Shown piece after piece: positions 22,673-33,729 of a stretch of DNA of 64,000 nt. This DNA is from Diplodia intermedia (Eukaryota; Ascomycota; Dothideomycetes; Botryosphaeriales; Botryosphaeriaceae): positions 62,001 to 126,000 of the forward strand of contig JAKEKT010000061.1 of the NCBI GenBank assembly GCA_021495925.1, read 5' to 3'. The stretch's first letter is position 1; every line of letters begins with the position of its first letter. The notes beneath the pieces are model-generated. The model ran no database searches and was not told the origin of the DNA. It worked only from the letters and a program-made list of their open reading frames with translations. Position numbers and translations under genes: made by a program.

Positions 22673-23796
22673 AGAATTTGAGGCGTTAGTGTGGACCTGT
22701 TTTGGGTTTGGGGGTAATGAGAGCCATGATGGTGTGAGAAGTCGAGCGGACAGCTTATCCTTTCGCATACAAATGTCCGAAACGGAATATGTAACTTGAG
22801 CAGAATAAGTCAACTTTGCATTACGTTAACACTCCTGTACGCATGGAGCATGCGTGGACACATACATGCCAGAATTAACTCTTCACGTCTCCGCCCAGCC
22901 ACGAGGCAGAAATTTTGGCGAGGCTTAGTCATTTTATGACATTCCCATGTCCACCAGACCATATTTTTGTTGGACTGGCGGGTTGGTTGGCCTCCAGGGT
23001 CTGAGTGAAATGTTGAGAGATGACAGCCGCAGCCGTGGGGTGCTGAGAGCATGCTTGGCAGCGTATAACGGTTCGTGAGGTGTGTTCGCGTGATGGTTCC
23101 TTGTAATATTTCATGGGTTCCGTGAAGTACTGGCATGACTTCCGTCAAAGAAGGCTCGAAAACCAACAGCCAGTCTACTTTAAGAAAGAAAAGGCACAGC
23201 CCACGCACTTCGTATGTTGAGCATCATCCACTGCGATAAACAAGCTTAGCAGCAATGTTACAAAAAGACAGCTGGCTGAAGACGCCGTAGAGAACCTTCT
23301 GGTAGCATGTAGGGCGTGAAGGAGCACGAAAGGTGGCAGACTCCCCCCTATATCATATTATGACAGCACGAGTCGGGCATCTCCACACTTGGCGCGCCTG
23401 GCCGTCTTATGGAAAGTTGATTCGTGTCTACTGTCTTGCCGGGTACTCAAGTGGATCTGTTCCAAAAACCATCGGGTGCACATTGTATTATTTTCGTTAT
23501 TCACTCGGCTCTAGTGACATTTCACCATGCTTTCTCGTCTTCTGGGACAACATTCTTAAGCTTTGCAGGCAGGCAGCAATAAGGTTGCGCACGATTTCCT
23601 TCAATCTCCTACTGTTACCCAAGCACTAATAAGGCCCTTGTTCTGCCATGCGTTGTTGTTTGCAAATTCCGCTCAGGCACTTGTCCCGAAACGGAAAGCC
23701 CTTACCGGTAGCGAAGAAAAAAACAAATCAAGCCGCCGGCTTTACCAATTATCATCGGACCAGGCAGAAGAAACGCAAAAAAGAATTGGCTAGATG
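22673..23796. other. Gap between the orphan gene and the tRNA
   Basis: No gene recognised. Open frames here stay below about 135 codons and lack domain features. Confidence 0.5.
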
Positions 23797-23915
23797 TCTC
23801 CGCTCCCAGAATCGAACTAGGGACCTTTCGATGGCATCGAATCGCCGCTCCGAAGAGCTTCTGATAGCAACAGATATTACAGTCGAATGTGATAAACCAA
23901 CTACACCAAGCGGAG
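23797..23915 (-). tRNA. tRNA-Tyr (GUA) candidate with a 44-nt intron
   Basis: Read on the minus strand from 23915, the cloverleaf is complete. A perfect 7-bp acceptor stem is formed by CTCCGCT and AGCGGAG, followed by discriminator A (encoded at 23797). The D-arm contains a box A match (TGGTGTAGTTGG). The 5-bp anticodon stem is TTCGA/TCGAA. The loop begins CT-GTA-A, giving anticodon GUA with U33 and A37. The T-arm is CCTAG-TTCGATT-CTGGG with box B. The intron (23833-23876) lies one base 3' of the anticodon, the canonical site. C32 can pair with G at intron position -3, as the splicing endonuclease needs. The mature length is 75 nt. C1-G72 plus A73 are the eukaryotic Tyr identity elements. The body otherwise resembles Val-type tRNAs, so the isotype rests on the anticodon and identity pair. 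Confidence 0.78.
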
Positions 23916-24969
23916 AGCAGTATACAGGATAGACGGTGATCCGTCTATGCTTGGATTGATGACTTAGCTGTAATCCGATCAGAAATATATACCAATAGAT
24001 TGCAATAGAAGCAGAAACGCGTATCAATTGCTATTCTCAAACATTTGCTGACTTGCGGTGCGTAGATATTTGCGACGATCTGGGAGATACGCCAGTCATG
24101 GATGCGATTTGAAACGGCAACATCGACGCTTTGGCTGAGCTGCAGCAACATGAAGCAGTTATCCATGTCTCGGGCATTTCGAGTAATTCCGCTCTACGGT
24201 TTGCTCTGGAATTTTCAAGGAGATACCGGCCTATCTTCTGCAAAGTGAAACAGCTGTCTTCGAACGGCCAGACAACCATATCCAGCCACAGCCACTACAG
24301 CACCTCAGTTGCTCGAGGCAAGCCACCAAGCCACACCAAAGCCGCAACAACGAAACGACAGGACTGCCGCACCCCCATCCGCCCCTACCTCAAACTGCCC
24401 AGCCCCCTCACCACCAAACGCGCCCCAACTGACATCCTTCGCAACCACCAAGGTCGCGTCTCTCGTTCTATGACGGCACATTCGCGTCCCTCTCACGGCT
24501 TTCGGGGTCAATGACATGCCGTGGCTGGTGCTGCTGCTATGTGGGCGTACCTTGAACTGTGGGCGTTGAGAAGCGCGAGGCGGGTAGTCGGGACGGTTAG
24601 TGGCGAGAGTGGGGAAGTGTACATGGGAAGTGGGAGTAACTTGGCGCAGTGAAGGCATTGGATAGGTGCGGAATGATGAGGTTGGATAGTATCGGGGATG
24701 AGGGGCTGAGGTCGGCAAGGGGTAAGAGAGGTAGACTGCGAGAGCTGTAGTGACAGTGATCCGGTAAGTTTTTTTTCGTTATAGCTTAACTTAGTAGCCG
24801 TTAATTACACCTGGGAGCTTAAATATGAGCCTCACTTCTCGTGTGGTACTTGATTAGTCTCTCGGAACCTACTCGAGCGGTTTTCTAAGCTCTAAACATA
24901 AAGGCGTGTACGGAATTGTCTTAGGAAACCCAAATTTCTGTAAGAATAGCCAAAAGCCGTTACTATCCC
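23916..24969. other. Gap, no gene seen
   Basis: Between the tRNA and the DUF7730-like gene. Two antisense-overlapping frames at 24131-24514 (+) and 24305-24718 (-) have Pro/Thr/Arg-rich, non-protein-like composition. The part 24760-24960 is AT-rich. Confidence 0.5.
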
Positions 24970-26028
24970 TTAATATTGCCACAAAGGATACTCACGGTCA
25001 CGGTGGCGATAACCATTCAGCTCCACCCTCTCACGCTGCTCAATCTGGAACGGCACAGGCCCCAGCATCTCCCTGACATCGCTCCCAACTTCCATGTCCA
25101 AAGCAACAACGAAACGCCTCACTTTGACATCTAGCATAACCCTTTGCAACGGGAACAACAACCAATACAGCGACTCATCATCCGGCAACACCCGGGGAAA
25201 CGGCATCATCTGGGCAAACGGCAGGTCGTCGGAAGGGTGCCAGAACTGAATCGTGATTCTCAAATCTCGCAGCCCTTTCAGCCCCTCCAATGCCCGGCAC
25301 GATTCGGTCCAGTACGTAGTCCTGGACAGTCCCTTCCAACTAGCCCATATTGTATCGACCTCGGTGAAGGCTTGCGGCCTGATGGGGAATTCCATGATGG
25401 CGCTGAGCGACAGGCTGTTCAGGGAATGCAGCCGCGACGCGTGTATCCATGGCAATGCCGTGGGGAGCCAGGATAACAGGTCTGTATAGCGGAGGTCGAA
25501 CGTGTTGTATTTGTACAACGCGTCGATGGATTCAACGTATCTGTGTGGTTTCAGCTCTTGTGCGGTCCAGTGAATGGGAGGGTGTACTTACGCCATACGA
25601 CATGTCAGTGGTAAAGCCAGTAGGTTGTCTTTCCACAGTGGTCGGCCGATATCTGCCCAGCATGGATGCATGAATCCGACCAGGTCCCGCTCGGTGCTGG
25701 TACAGTGGCAGCATCGGTGCTTGGTGCCCACCAGCTTCAACGGCTTCAACGTGTAGTCATGCGCCACATGCATCACAGCTTCGGGGTTTCTCGGGCGCAT
25801 GGCAAACTCGTAGATCAGATTGCGGAGCTCGCCTGGGAGCTTGGTGAAGAAAGGCGATTGTGTTTGGCCGTTGACGCGGTCGTCGTACACCGATAGTCTG
25901 CGTCGCCTCTCGGGTTGGAGCGGAAGCCGGACAGGCGCTTCGTCCGTCCCGACGGTTTGGTGCTTCAGCACGAGTGGTCCGAACATTGCGTATGTGTCTT
26001 GCGAGTCTGGACTGGCGTGTAGGTACAA
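24970..26028 (-). CDS. DUF7730/F-box-like protein
   Basis: Exons 26028-25592 and 25540-24970 (51-nt GT-AG intron) give 335 residues. At about residues 60-77 is FFTKLPGELRNLIYEFAM, the opening helix motif of the large fungal DUF7730/F-box-like family. It is followed by HVAHDYTLKPLKLVG, a CCHC element (HRCCHCT), PLWKDNLLALPLTCRMAY and then, after the splice, VESIDALYKYNTFDLRYTDL, which is the usual continuation. The C-terminal half holds LRITIQFWHPSDDLP and ends without a catalytic motif. Such proteins are numerous in Pezizomycotina and mostly uncharacterised; a role as ubiquitin-ligase adaptor is inferred only from F-box resemblance. No signal peptide. Confidence 0.85.
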
Positions 26029-26851
26029 GCGGGCCTTGATTTGCGATATGTTTGGATTTATGACAGGAGATTGTGAGGGAGGTCGAAAAAGTTTTATGCT
26101 AAAACATTGAATAGTTCCGACCAGCTAGCTTTTTCAACGGTACGATATGTCATCTTGTGCTTTTATTTAACAGGGTTAAAATTTTGGCGGGACCGTTGCC
26201 TAAGACTCGTAAAATTTGCTTCCTCCTTCCGCATTTGCGAAACCATGAATGCCAACGTGTCGTCATGAACCGGCTGGCGCAAGGTCACCTCAGCAGGCTG
26301 CACATGTACGAACAAGTTGTCGCCGCCAATTTTTCGCTCGAGCCCGCTTGCCGACCAACTGGCTCGCGCGTCAACGTCGTACATCCCCACGAGGTGCTTG
26401 CCCGTTCCCGCGGGCGGCGGACGCACTGCATCACTGATTTTCCATCTACGATGACGTTCTGTGGCTAGTGGCGGCAGATTTCGGGCGGGAGTAACCGCCC
26501 CCGCAAGGTGCGGGTGCTCCCGCGGCGGGTGTTGGCGGGCAAAACGGAAATGTCGGCACCCATGTTCCTGGTTTGTGGGCCCAATCAACCTTCCGATGGC
26601 GAAGGACGAAGAACGCCCTATCAGACTCATATATTCAAGACATCACAACAGGTGGTGACCACATCGATTCGCCATCGGACATCATGGATCGCAATGCTCA
26701 ATCTGGATGCCAATCCAAGCGCAAAAGCCTAATCGTATAGTGTAAAGAAACAAAGCAAGAGAAAGAAAAAAATGTATCCCAAAGCCATTCAGTCATATCC
26801 CGCAACAACACAATGAAAATTACAAAAGTCGTACAGTTCACTCATGCCAAC
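26029..26851. other. Gap, no confident gene
   Basis: Between two minus-strand genes. A minus-strand frame at 26163-26630 (155 codons) has fairly even composition but no recognised motif. I do not call it. Confidence 0.45.
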
Positions 26852-28150
26852 TCAAGACATTTTCCCCTTCTCCTCATCACCCAGGCCAAGTGCCCTCTCC
26901 AGCTTCTTGCGGTGTTCCTTGATGGCGCATACAATCTCCTTCATCGCCATGAAAGAAAACAGTCCCACCAGCGTCAGCCCGACACAGCAAATGAAAACCA
27001 GCACAATGATGGCAAACACATTCCCCACATCGTACAAGTGCTTCCAATCCGGCTTCTTCCACCCGCCCTTCTCCGTGTTGATGGCCAGATTGATCGAGCC
27101 CATGATAAGGTTGATGACACCAAACGTGAACAGCAGCGGGCCATAGAAGCGCGAGAAGTACGCATCGTAGTTCCCGTACGCCTTCTCAAACGTAAAGTCC
27201 TTCAACACGAACTTGGCCCAGAAGTTCAGCCTGCTGAGCCTCAGATCGCCATAGTGGTACCGCAGCGACACGCGGTCATCCCCGATCTTCTTGCTATCGA
27301 ACCAATCGATGAAGGCGATGAAATCCTCAAACGAGATCTTCGCCGGCTCCTTCTCCTTGGCCTCGCCCTTCTCCTCATCCTCCTCCTTCTTCTTCTTGTC
27401 CGCCACCGACACGCCGACGTCGCCCGGAATCAGGCCCTTGTCCACCGCGATCTTGAAGTCGGACGGGTGCCTGACGAGGTAACCGTAGCTGCGCATGAAG
27501 CCGAGGGCGCTGCGCACGACGTCGCGGCCCTCCGCGGTGCCGGCGCACCAGTCCTCGGTGAAGACGGCGTCCCAGAAGTCGTACGACAGCAGGTACGGCG
27601 GGATGGGCTTGACGAAGATGCGCTTGTCGTGCCACACGCAGTGCAGCTCCGGGTTCTGCGACACCGTCACGTCGCGCCCCCGCACCTGCTGGTGCGTCAG
27701 CGAGTTGATCGGGTTCGCCCGCGTCGCCGCCGCCGCCACCAGCCAGAGGAAGTGGTAGAACCGGTCCAGCTTCGGCGTCGTCAGGTCCTCTTTGAGGAAG
27801 CTGGCCAGGTCGTGGTGCGTGAGGCGCGTTTGCGGGTGGCCCGGCAGCCGGTCCGGGAGCTTGGTCGAGGTCGAGGCGAGGATGAGCGGGTTGGTCGTCG
27901 ACGAGGTGGTGGGTTTGTGCAGGCTGTGGAAGAGGGCGTGTTTGGGGATGAAGGGCGGCCCGGAGTGGGTTGCCGGGGAGGAGGATTTCTCCATTGTTGC
28001 TGCTGTATTGGCCGAGGTGGCCGAGGTGGCCGAGGGTGTTGTTGTCGGGGGTGGTCGGTGCGAAGAGGTCAGCATAGGGTGTCGAGAAGAGCAGGTTGTT
28101 TGCTGGGTCGATTTGAAGTCGTTCGGAAATTTGTGTCTGTGGGTGCGCAT
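26852..28150 (-). CDS. DUF6601-family membrane protein
   Basis: Single exon of up to 432 codons. The core resembles the fungal DUF6601 family: LTHHDLASFLKEDLTTPKLD, YHFLWLVA, then RGRDVTVSQNPELHCVWHDK, RIFVKPIPPYLLSYDFWDAV. An acidic/Lys linker (about residues 243-265) and DFIAFIDWFDSKKIGDDRVS follow. Near the C-terminus are two membrane segments (PLLFTFGVINLIMGSINLAI and VFAIIVLVFICCVGLTLVGL), and the tail is charged. The start is uncertain: the first Met gives a Ser/Thr/Pro-rich leader of about 52 residues before MEKSSS, and internal Mets at residues 26 and 53 are equally possible. Function unknown. The overlapping high-GC frames are shadows. Confidence 0.85.
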   Translation of the reverse strand: MRTHRHKFPNDFKSTQQTTCSSRHPMLTSSHRPPPTTTPSATSATSANTAATMEKSSSPATHSGPPFIPKHALFHSLHKPTTSSTTNPLILASTSTKLPDRLPGHPQTRLTHHDLASFLKEDLTTPKLDRFYHFLWLVAAAATRANPINSLTHQQVRGRDVTVSQNPELHCVWHDKRIFVKPIPPYLLSYDFWDAVFTEDWCAGTAEGRDVVRSALGFMRSYGYLVRHPSDFKIAVDKGLIPGDVGVSVADKKKKEEDEEKGEAKEKEPAKISFEDFIAFIDWFDSKKIGDDRVSLRYHYGDLRLSRLNFWAKFVLKDFTFEKAYGNYDAYFSRFYGPLLFTFGVINLIMGSINLAINTEKGGWKKPDWKHLYDVGNVFAIIVLVFICCVGLTLVGLFSFMAMKEIVCAIKEHRKKLERALGLGDEEKGKMS

Positions 28151-30391
28151 CCGCTCTCAGGCACAGTTTTCTACTTGCACCGCGTTCCGTGGGGGCCGGG
28201 GGGGACATGATCGATTGGCGCGCATGAGAACTGGGCCCCACTCTCATACGTGGCAAACACCAGTTACAGCTTGGCGGTTACAGAACCTCTCCAATCACCG
28301 ATGTCGGGGCTGAGTTTGCCCACGACCCTGATCTTCATTGCGGGTTTGAAAGGCCCGCACAGCACACCATGGATCATCAACCACCGTTGTTCGATCGCCT
28401 TGCTGGCTGCCTTGTCATTACATGGCGTGGCCGCATTGGTTCAAACAGGACATTGCAAATTACGGAAATCCGTCAAGTTGAAACGTTGCTCCCAGCCAGA
28501 CTGTACTGGCATCGATCATGAAGGCGGCGGTTGGATGCAAAACACGCTGACACTGCAGCTGAACCGGTGAGCGATATTCGAAATTGCCAAGTAGCACTGC
28601 CACCCTATCATGAGTCGAAAGGTTCAGAACTCCGCGTCGTCTGCTGTCAATGCGCACATCCCGGGGCAGATCATGATTGAGGCCCGGGCCAGGTCATCAC
28701 ATATGGCCCGAACTCTTCACCGCCACATGGTCTTCGTGTCTCCAACGCCACTTCTGGAGAGGGTCCTGTTGCTGTGAGTTACATGGAAACAGCTCGTCCA
28801 TGGTGCCGACAGTGCTATGAAAGCTTCGCTACTTTTGCATCCTCAACTTCGAAACCAATTTTCAAGGTGAGGAAGCCATTCCATTCTGAAATTGTACTCA
28901 CTCGCCCGATTATTTTTCCGTATCCCACCTGACCGCATAGACCCAGGCGAGCATAACCTAGCAAAGAACACGGCTGTGGTTGAGAACTGGGGAGGTGGCA
29001 CCATTCCTTGAATGCGAAAAAATGGAGTGTCAGGCAGTAGCATTCTGTCACGAAGATATCAGTTGGCAATCTGGCGCAGAAAAAAGAAGATTGTTGCTGT
29101 CTGATTTCCACCGCATTGATCAACGTTTCGCGATCCCTTGCGTGACTGTTCACAATGGAATGCGAAACGTATGAGCAAATCATGTAATTACTGAATAGCT
29201 ATTATAGGACAAGAAGGCAACCCAAATTAAGTCTTCGCCGCGAAACTATCTTTGGTCGGCTTATGGATCAATCCACCTCCTCCCAGCAGTTTATGGGGGT
29301 GCTAACTATTCTGGACCGGAGCCTGCTGCGGTATGCTTCTTGCGGCGTTCCCTGTCGCAACATTCCAGATTCGCCCCTCCAAACAATGGCATTCTTGACC
29401 TGCAGAAGGCTCTCCTTGCCTGTCGAATAATGAGATCTCAGCTGCCCCTTGGACATGTCGGACTGGACTGTAGCTTTTGACTGGTCCATTGCGACTTTGT
29501 CATGCTTTTTTGGAGGCGTATTTGCTGTGCTGAAATCCGTAACTTGAGAAGCGGTCGTTTGGAGAGTCGCAGCGTAATTTGTAGGTGCTGCGGAGCCGGC
29601 AGAGACCCCGGTGTTGGGTCACTCTCTAGACTCGAACTCTGTTCTAAAGTGAAATAGATGGCATTTGTCGGAGTTGTAGGGCTAGGTGGTCCATGTTCTC
29701 GATTTGTGGCGTCGAGAGAAACGAATGGAGGCAGCATGATTCCTTCCGCATCTACAATCAACACTGTAAGCAGGGTTCATGACGGGGGATGACAAAAATA
29801 TAATTGAGCCGCGTTGGTAGCGCTTCTACCGCCACGATAGATAGAAAATTCCATAACACGTGCCTTGTTCCAGACGTGGATGGTATTGATATAGAATGAG
29901 CTTTGGTAAAATGGCCGGGGAACAGCCTTAGTGAGCGAGTTTGGTGCATCCACTGTGTTTGCCTACGGATCTTAAATATGAGCACTTGTAAATCTACTGG
30001 ACTAATCCACGGCTGAAAATGACTATCTGTCTATTTGAGGCCAGCAGCTCGGGCAACGGTGAGCAGCGCATCCTGCTTACCACAGGCAACCAAGTAGTGC
30101 ATTCTCAAGTATAAATTCGGATCGGCGCATGAGTTGCTGCCTGACCTCTGCTTGCCTTGACTCCTTACGTTGGGGCCTCTCCCGTGGAATGTCACATCAT
30201 GAAATTAGTGCGGTACAATAAAAAATGTGACAAAAAAGGGTGCGGGAAACATCACGCGGTTATGATGAAGGCGTCCAATAACATTACCGGCGACATCTGA
30301 CTTCCCCGATATCTGTGACTGAACCCCAACGTGGTCCAGTGAAGCAGATACATGGCTTACGAACATCACACATCGAGCTTCACTACATCCC
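28151..30391. other. 2.2 kb gap with one coding-like patch
   Basis: No confident gene. The stretch 29268-29764 on the minus strand is described separately. A frame upstream of 30392 stays open for at least 20 codons before the Met used there, so an unrecognised 5' exon of the pepsin-like gene could lie at the end of this gap. Confidence 0.45.
29268..29764 (-). other. Coding-like patch in two overlapping frames, unclassified
   Basis: On the minus strand, 29764-29620 reads VLIVDAEGIMLPPFVSL then REHGPPSPTTPTNAIYFTLE. In another frame, 29600-29268 reads APTNYAATLQTTASQVTDFS, later GQLRSHYSTGKESLLQVKNA and a stop at 29268. Both have protein-like Ser/Thr-rich composition. A CAG acceptor (CCGCAG, about 29595) precedes the second piece, but I cannot find a matching donor. 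It may be an unspliced gene or a frameshifted relic. No family recognised. Confidence 0.25.
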
Positions 30392-31872
30392 ATGATGCAT
30401 ACTGCGTCAGATGCAACCCCTTACGTCTTTCCCGCTTCACAAGGATACCAGGGCAATGATGGTTCATGGTCCACTTTCATCGTGCGGGTCGGCCAGCCGG
30501 CTCAGGATTTCAACGTCCTCCCATCCACCAACGGTGTCAACGTAGTCGTCCCCCTCATAGAGGGCTGTGTCAACAGCCCCGACAACACAACTGCACCGGC
30601 AAACTGCGGTTCGCTCCGCGGTGCATTCTCTTCCAACAATCACCAGAGGTCCGGCTTCATGACGAACAGTAGCTCGACTTGGCGAAATATCGGCATATTT
30701 GATCTCAATCTGGGCACCCAGTACGACATTGACATCAAGGCTCGGTACGGCTACGAGACCATCGGACTCGCGGTAGATCACAGCGATGGACCAATACTTG
30801 ATGGCCAGGTCGTCGCAGGTATCTCCAGAAAACAGTTCTTCCTTGGCGTCTTTCCCCTCGGCATCAAACCAACCAATTTCTCCACCTTCGACGACCCACA
30901 ACCGAGCTATCTCACGGGTCTGAAAGATAAGGGCATTATACCAGGGCTAGGATTCGGGTACACAGCCGGTGCTGGATATAGATACAGAGGGATAACTGCA
31001 AGCCTGGTACTAGGCGGGTACGATGCGTCGAGGTACGACATGACCAATAGCAAGACATTCCAGTTTGGTCATGACGATAACGCCCACTTCACTGTCGGCC
31101 TGCAGAATGTTATCGGAGAGCGCACACTTCACGGGACAGTCACTCTCCTGAACGATGGGATCGTCGTGAATATCGACAGTACCTTACCTTACCTCTGGCT
31201 ACCAAAAGAAGTATGCGACACGTTCCAGAGGGCATTCGGCCTATCCTATGACGAGAACACCCAACTCTACCTAGTCGATGACACGACCCATAGCCAGCTC
31301 AAGCAGTTGAACCCAACTGTGTCCCTCACGCTGGGTGATGGCACGACCGCTGGGACCGGGCAGAACAACACCGTTGTAATCAGCCTTCCGTATGCAGCCT
31401 TCGATCTGCAAGCCAGCTGGCCGCTCACGAAAAACACGACAAACTACTTCCCGCTGAAGCGGGCTGCAAACAGCACACAGTACACACTCGGCAGGGCTTT
31501 CTTACAGGAGGCGTATGTTCAGGAGACCAACCGTGGTTGCACACGCTGACAGACCCACTCAGATACCTTTCCGTCGACTACGAGCGGCGCATCTTCAACA
31601 TCAGCCAAGCGACATTCGACAGCCCAATGCCAGCGCAGCAAATTGTCTCCATTATTCCACAGGACGCAACAGAGATAAGTCCGCCATCGATCCCTGCTTT
31701 TTCAAACGAAGCCAAGGCAGGCGTGGCAGTCGGTGCCAGCATCGCTGGGCTCATGGTCGCTCTGCTTGTATTCTTCTGCTGCAGATGGTATCGACGACGT
31801 CACATGGCCTCGCGCGGAATGGTGAAAGCGTCCTCAAGGGAGTCTTCGCCCTGTGCCAAAGAAGCTGCATGA
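30392..31872 (+). CDS. Pepsin-fold (A1-like) membrane protein lacking the first catalytic Asp
   Basis: Exons 30392-31512 and 31563-31872 (50-nt intron, GTATGT donor) give 476 residues. The fold is that of fungal A1-like proteins: YQGNDGSWSTFIVRVGQPAQ, then VLPSTNGVNVVVPLIEGC where pepsins have DTGS, later GLGFGYTAGAGYRYRG, LVLGGYDASRYD, NIDSTLPYLWLPKEVCDTF at the second active-site position (Asp kept), and LGRAFLQEAYLSVDYERRIF across the splice. One membrane segment at about 426-447 (AGVAVGASIAGLMVALLVFF) is followed by CCRWYRRRH and a short tail. Losing the first Asp (STNG) predicts no peptidase activity, so this may be a surface or sensor-like protein. No signal peptide is seen at this start; a missed 5' exon is likely. 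Confidence 0.82.
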
Positions 31873-32276
31873 ACAGACATCTTCGAGTTCCACAGCAACT
31901 CGCGGCCATGCGAAGCGGACTCTAATGGGCCGCGGGTGTATGAGTTATCAGGCTGCCATAGCCTCCCGGAGATGCCGCAGAAGAGTAGGAGTAGGGGGGC
32001 GGAGGGGACCGATTGAACCGACGACAGCAAGGAGTTGATTGATTGGGCATGCTATTTTGCCGCTTGGAAATGACCCAGTGTGTAGATGAAGGTCATGGGG
32101 AGAGCGCGGCTGTTCATTTCTTTATGGATCACGATTATACGAGCATAATGTTATGGGGTTCAGATTGTTCGTAGTGGTATGAAAGTCACGGGAATGAGAG
32201 AGCTGTGGCATGACGAAGCAGTGACTGGACACTATACGCTACTGTCGAAGCATCCAATTTGGAAATTCGCAGATCA
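31873..32276. other. Gap, no gene seen
   Basis: 3' region of the pepsin-like gene and the 5' edge of the tannase relic. The N-terminal half expected for a tannase is not readable here. Confidence 0.5.
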
Positions 32277-33528
32277 ATGTCCAGTGGCATCAGCTGGCAA
32301 GCCGTCTACACGTTCGGCTACCAGGTCCACCACGAGCTCGTCACCCTCGGCCAACAATTCACCCGCAACTTCTTCAGCGTCCCATCCGCCTCCAAGCTCT
32401 ACTCCCACTACTAAGGCTGCTCCGAAGGCGGTCGCGAAGGCTGGTCGCAAGTCCAACGCTTCGCCGACCAATTCGACGGCGCCGCCATCGGGGCCCCCGC
32501 CTTCCACTACGGCCAGCAGCAAGTCAACCACCTCACATCCAACACCATCGAGCAGACAATGGACTACCACCCGCCTCCCTGCGAGCTGGAGAAGATCATG
32601 AACCTAACCCTCGCCGCCTGCGACGCCCTCGACGGCAACCCCGATGGCGTCATCGCCCGCTCCGACCCGTGCAAACTGCACTTCAACGTCAACAGCACCA
32701 TCGGCGCGCCCTAATCCTGCGCTGCAACCGCCGCCGCTTCCGGCCCGGGCCTCTCCCGCCGCCAAATCCCCGCCGCCGCCTCGCCCGCGCAGAACGGCAC
32801 CGTCACCGCCGTCGCCGTTGCCGCTGCCATCCTCGACGGCCTGCACGACCGCAAGGGCCGCCGCGCGTACTTCTCCTACCAGCCCAGTGCGCCTTTCGCC
32901 GACGCGACAACGGCCTACGACGCGGCCAGCAACACATGTAGTCTCACCATCAGCGGGCTCGGCGGGGAGTGGGCAGCGCGGTTCCTCGAGCTGCAAGACG
33001 CGTCGACGCTACCCTCGCTCGACAACGTCACGTACGACACGGGCAGGCCAAGTACGGGGATTCGCTGCAGTCGATCTCTCCAGACCTGACGGCGCTGCGG
33101 GCCGTGAGCGGCAAGGTGTTTCACGTGCACAGCGAGCAGGACGACTCGATCCCGGAGGCGGCGTTGGTGCGCTACTACGAGTTGGCGAGGGCCGTCACGT
33201 TTCCCGGGATGGGTTACAATGAGAGCGTGCGGGAGCTGGATGCGTTTTATCGCTTGTTCCTCGTGCCCGGCGCGGGCTATTGCGGGGCCAATGCCAACCA
33301 GCCGAATGGCGGATGGCTGCGGACGACGCTGCAGAGCGTCATTGAGCGGGTGGAGGAGGATGTGGCGCCCGCGACGCTAGATGGCACCGGTGGCATTGAT
33401 GAGATTTGCCGCTGGCCGCCAAGGCCTCTGTGTCGGGTAATGGGACGGCGTTTGACTGCGTTTATGATCAGGAGTCGATCGATACGTGGATGTACGAGTT
33501 GGATGCGTTCAAGCTGCCGCAATATTAG
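32277..33528 (+). pseudogene. Tannase/feruloyl-esterase-family pseudogene
   Basis: The C-terminal part of a tannase-family (PF07519) secreted esterase is readable in pieces. ISWQAVYTFGYQVHHELV and SKLYSHY are followed by a TAA at 32412-32414, then the nucleophile block GCSEGGREGWSQVQRFADQF. Next come AAIGAPAFHYGQQQVNHLTS, PPPCELEKIMNLTLAACDAL, and a second TAA at 32712-32714. Later pieces are NGTVTAVAVAAAILDGLHD, KGRRAYFSYQPSAPFADATT, LGGEWAARFLELQD, a frame change near 33050, HSEQDDSIPEAALVRYYE and LFLVPGAGYCGAN. In active enzymes the last block has His (GAxHC); here it is Tyr. The final piece TAFDCVYDQESIDTWMYELD is again in another frame and ends at 33528. The N-terminal half is missing. 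The copy is dead. Confidence 0.88.
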
Positions 33529-33729
33529 TATGGCGGGCCGGGTAGGAGTGGCTTCGGCTTGCATGAGTATCAAGTCGGCGTACTTCAACACTATGTCCAG
33601 ATGCATTCACAGACGACTCAAACTTGCAAATTTGTCTAGGAAATTTCTTCAGGTGCCGACGTAGAGAGATTGAAGAAGCTAAACTCTACGTCTGGGTATT
33701 TTCTTCTCATCAATACCATTCCCATATGT

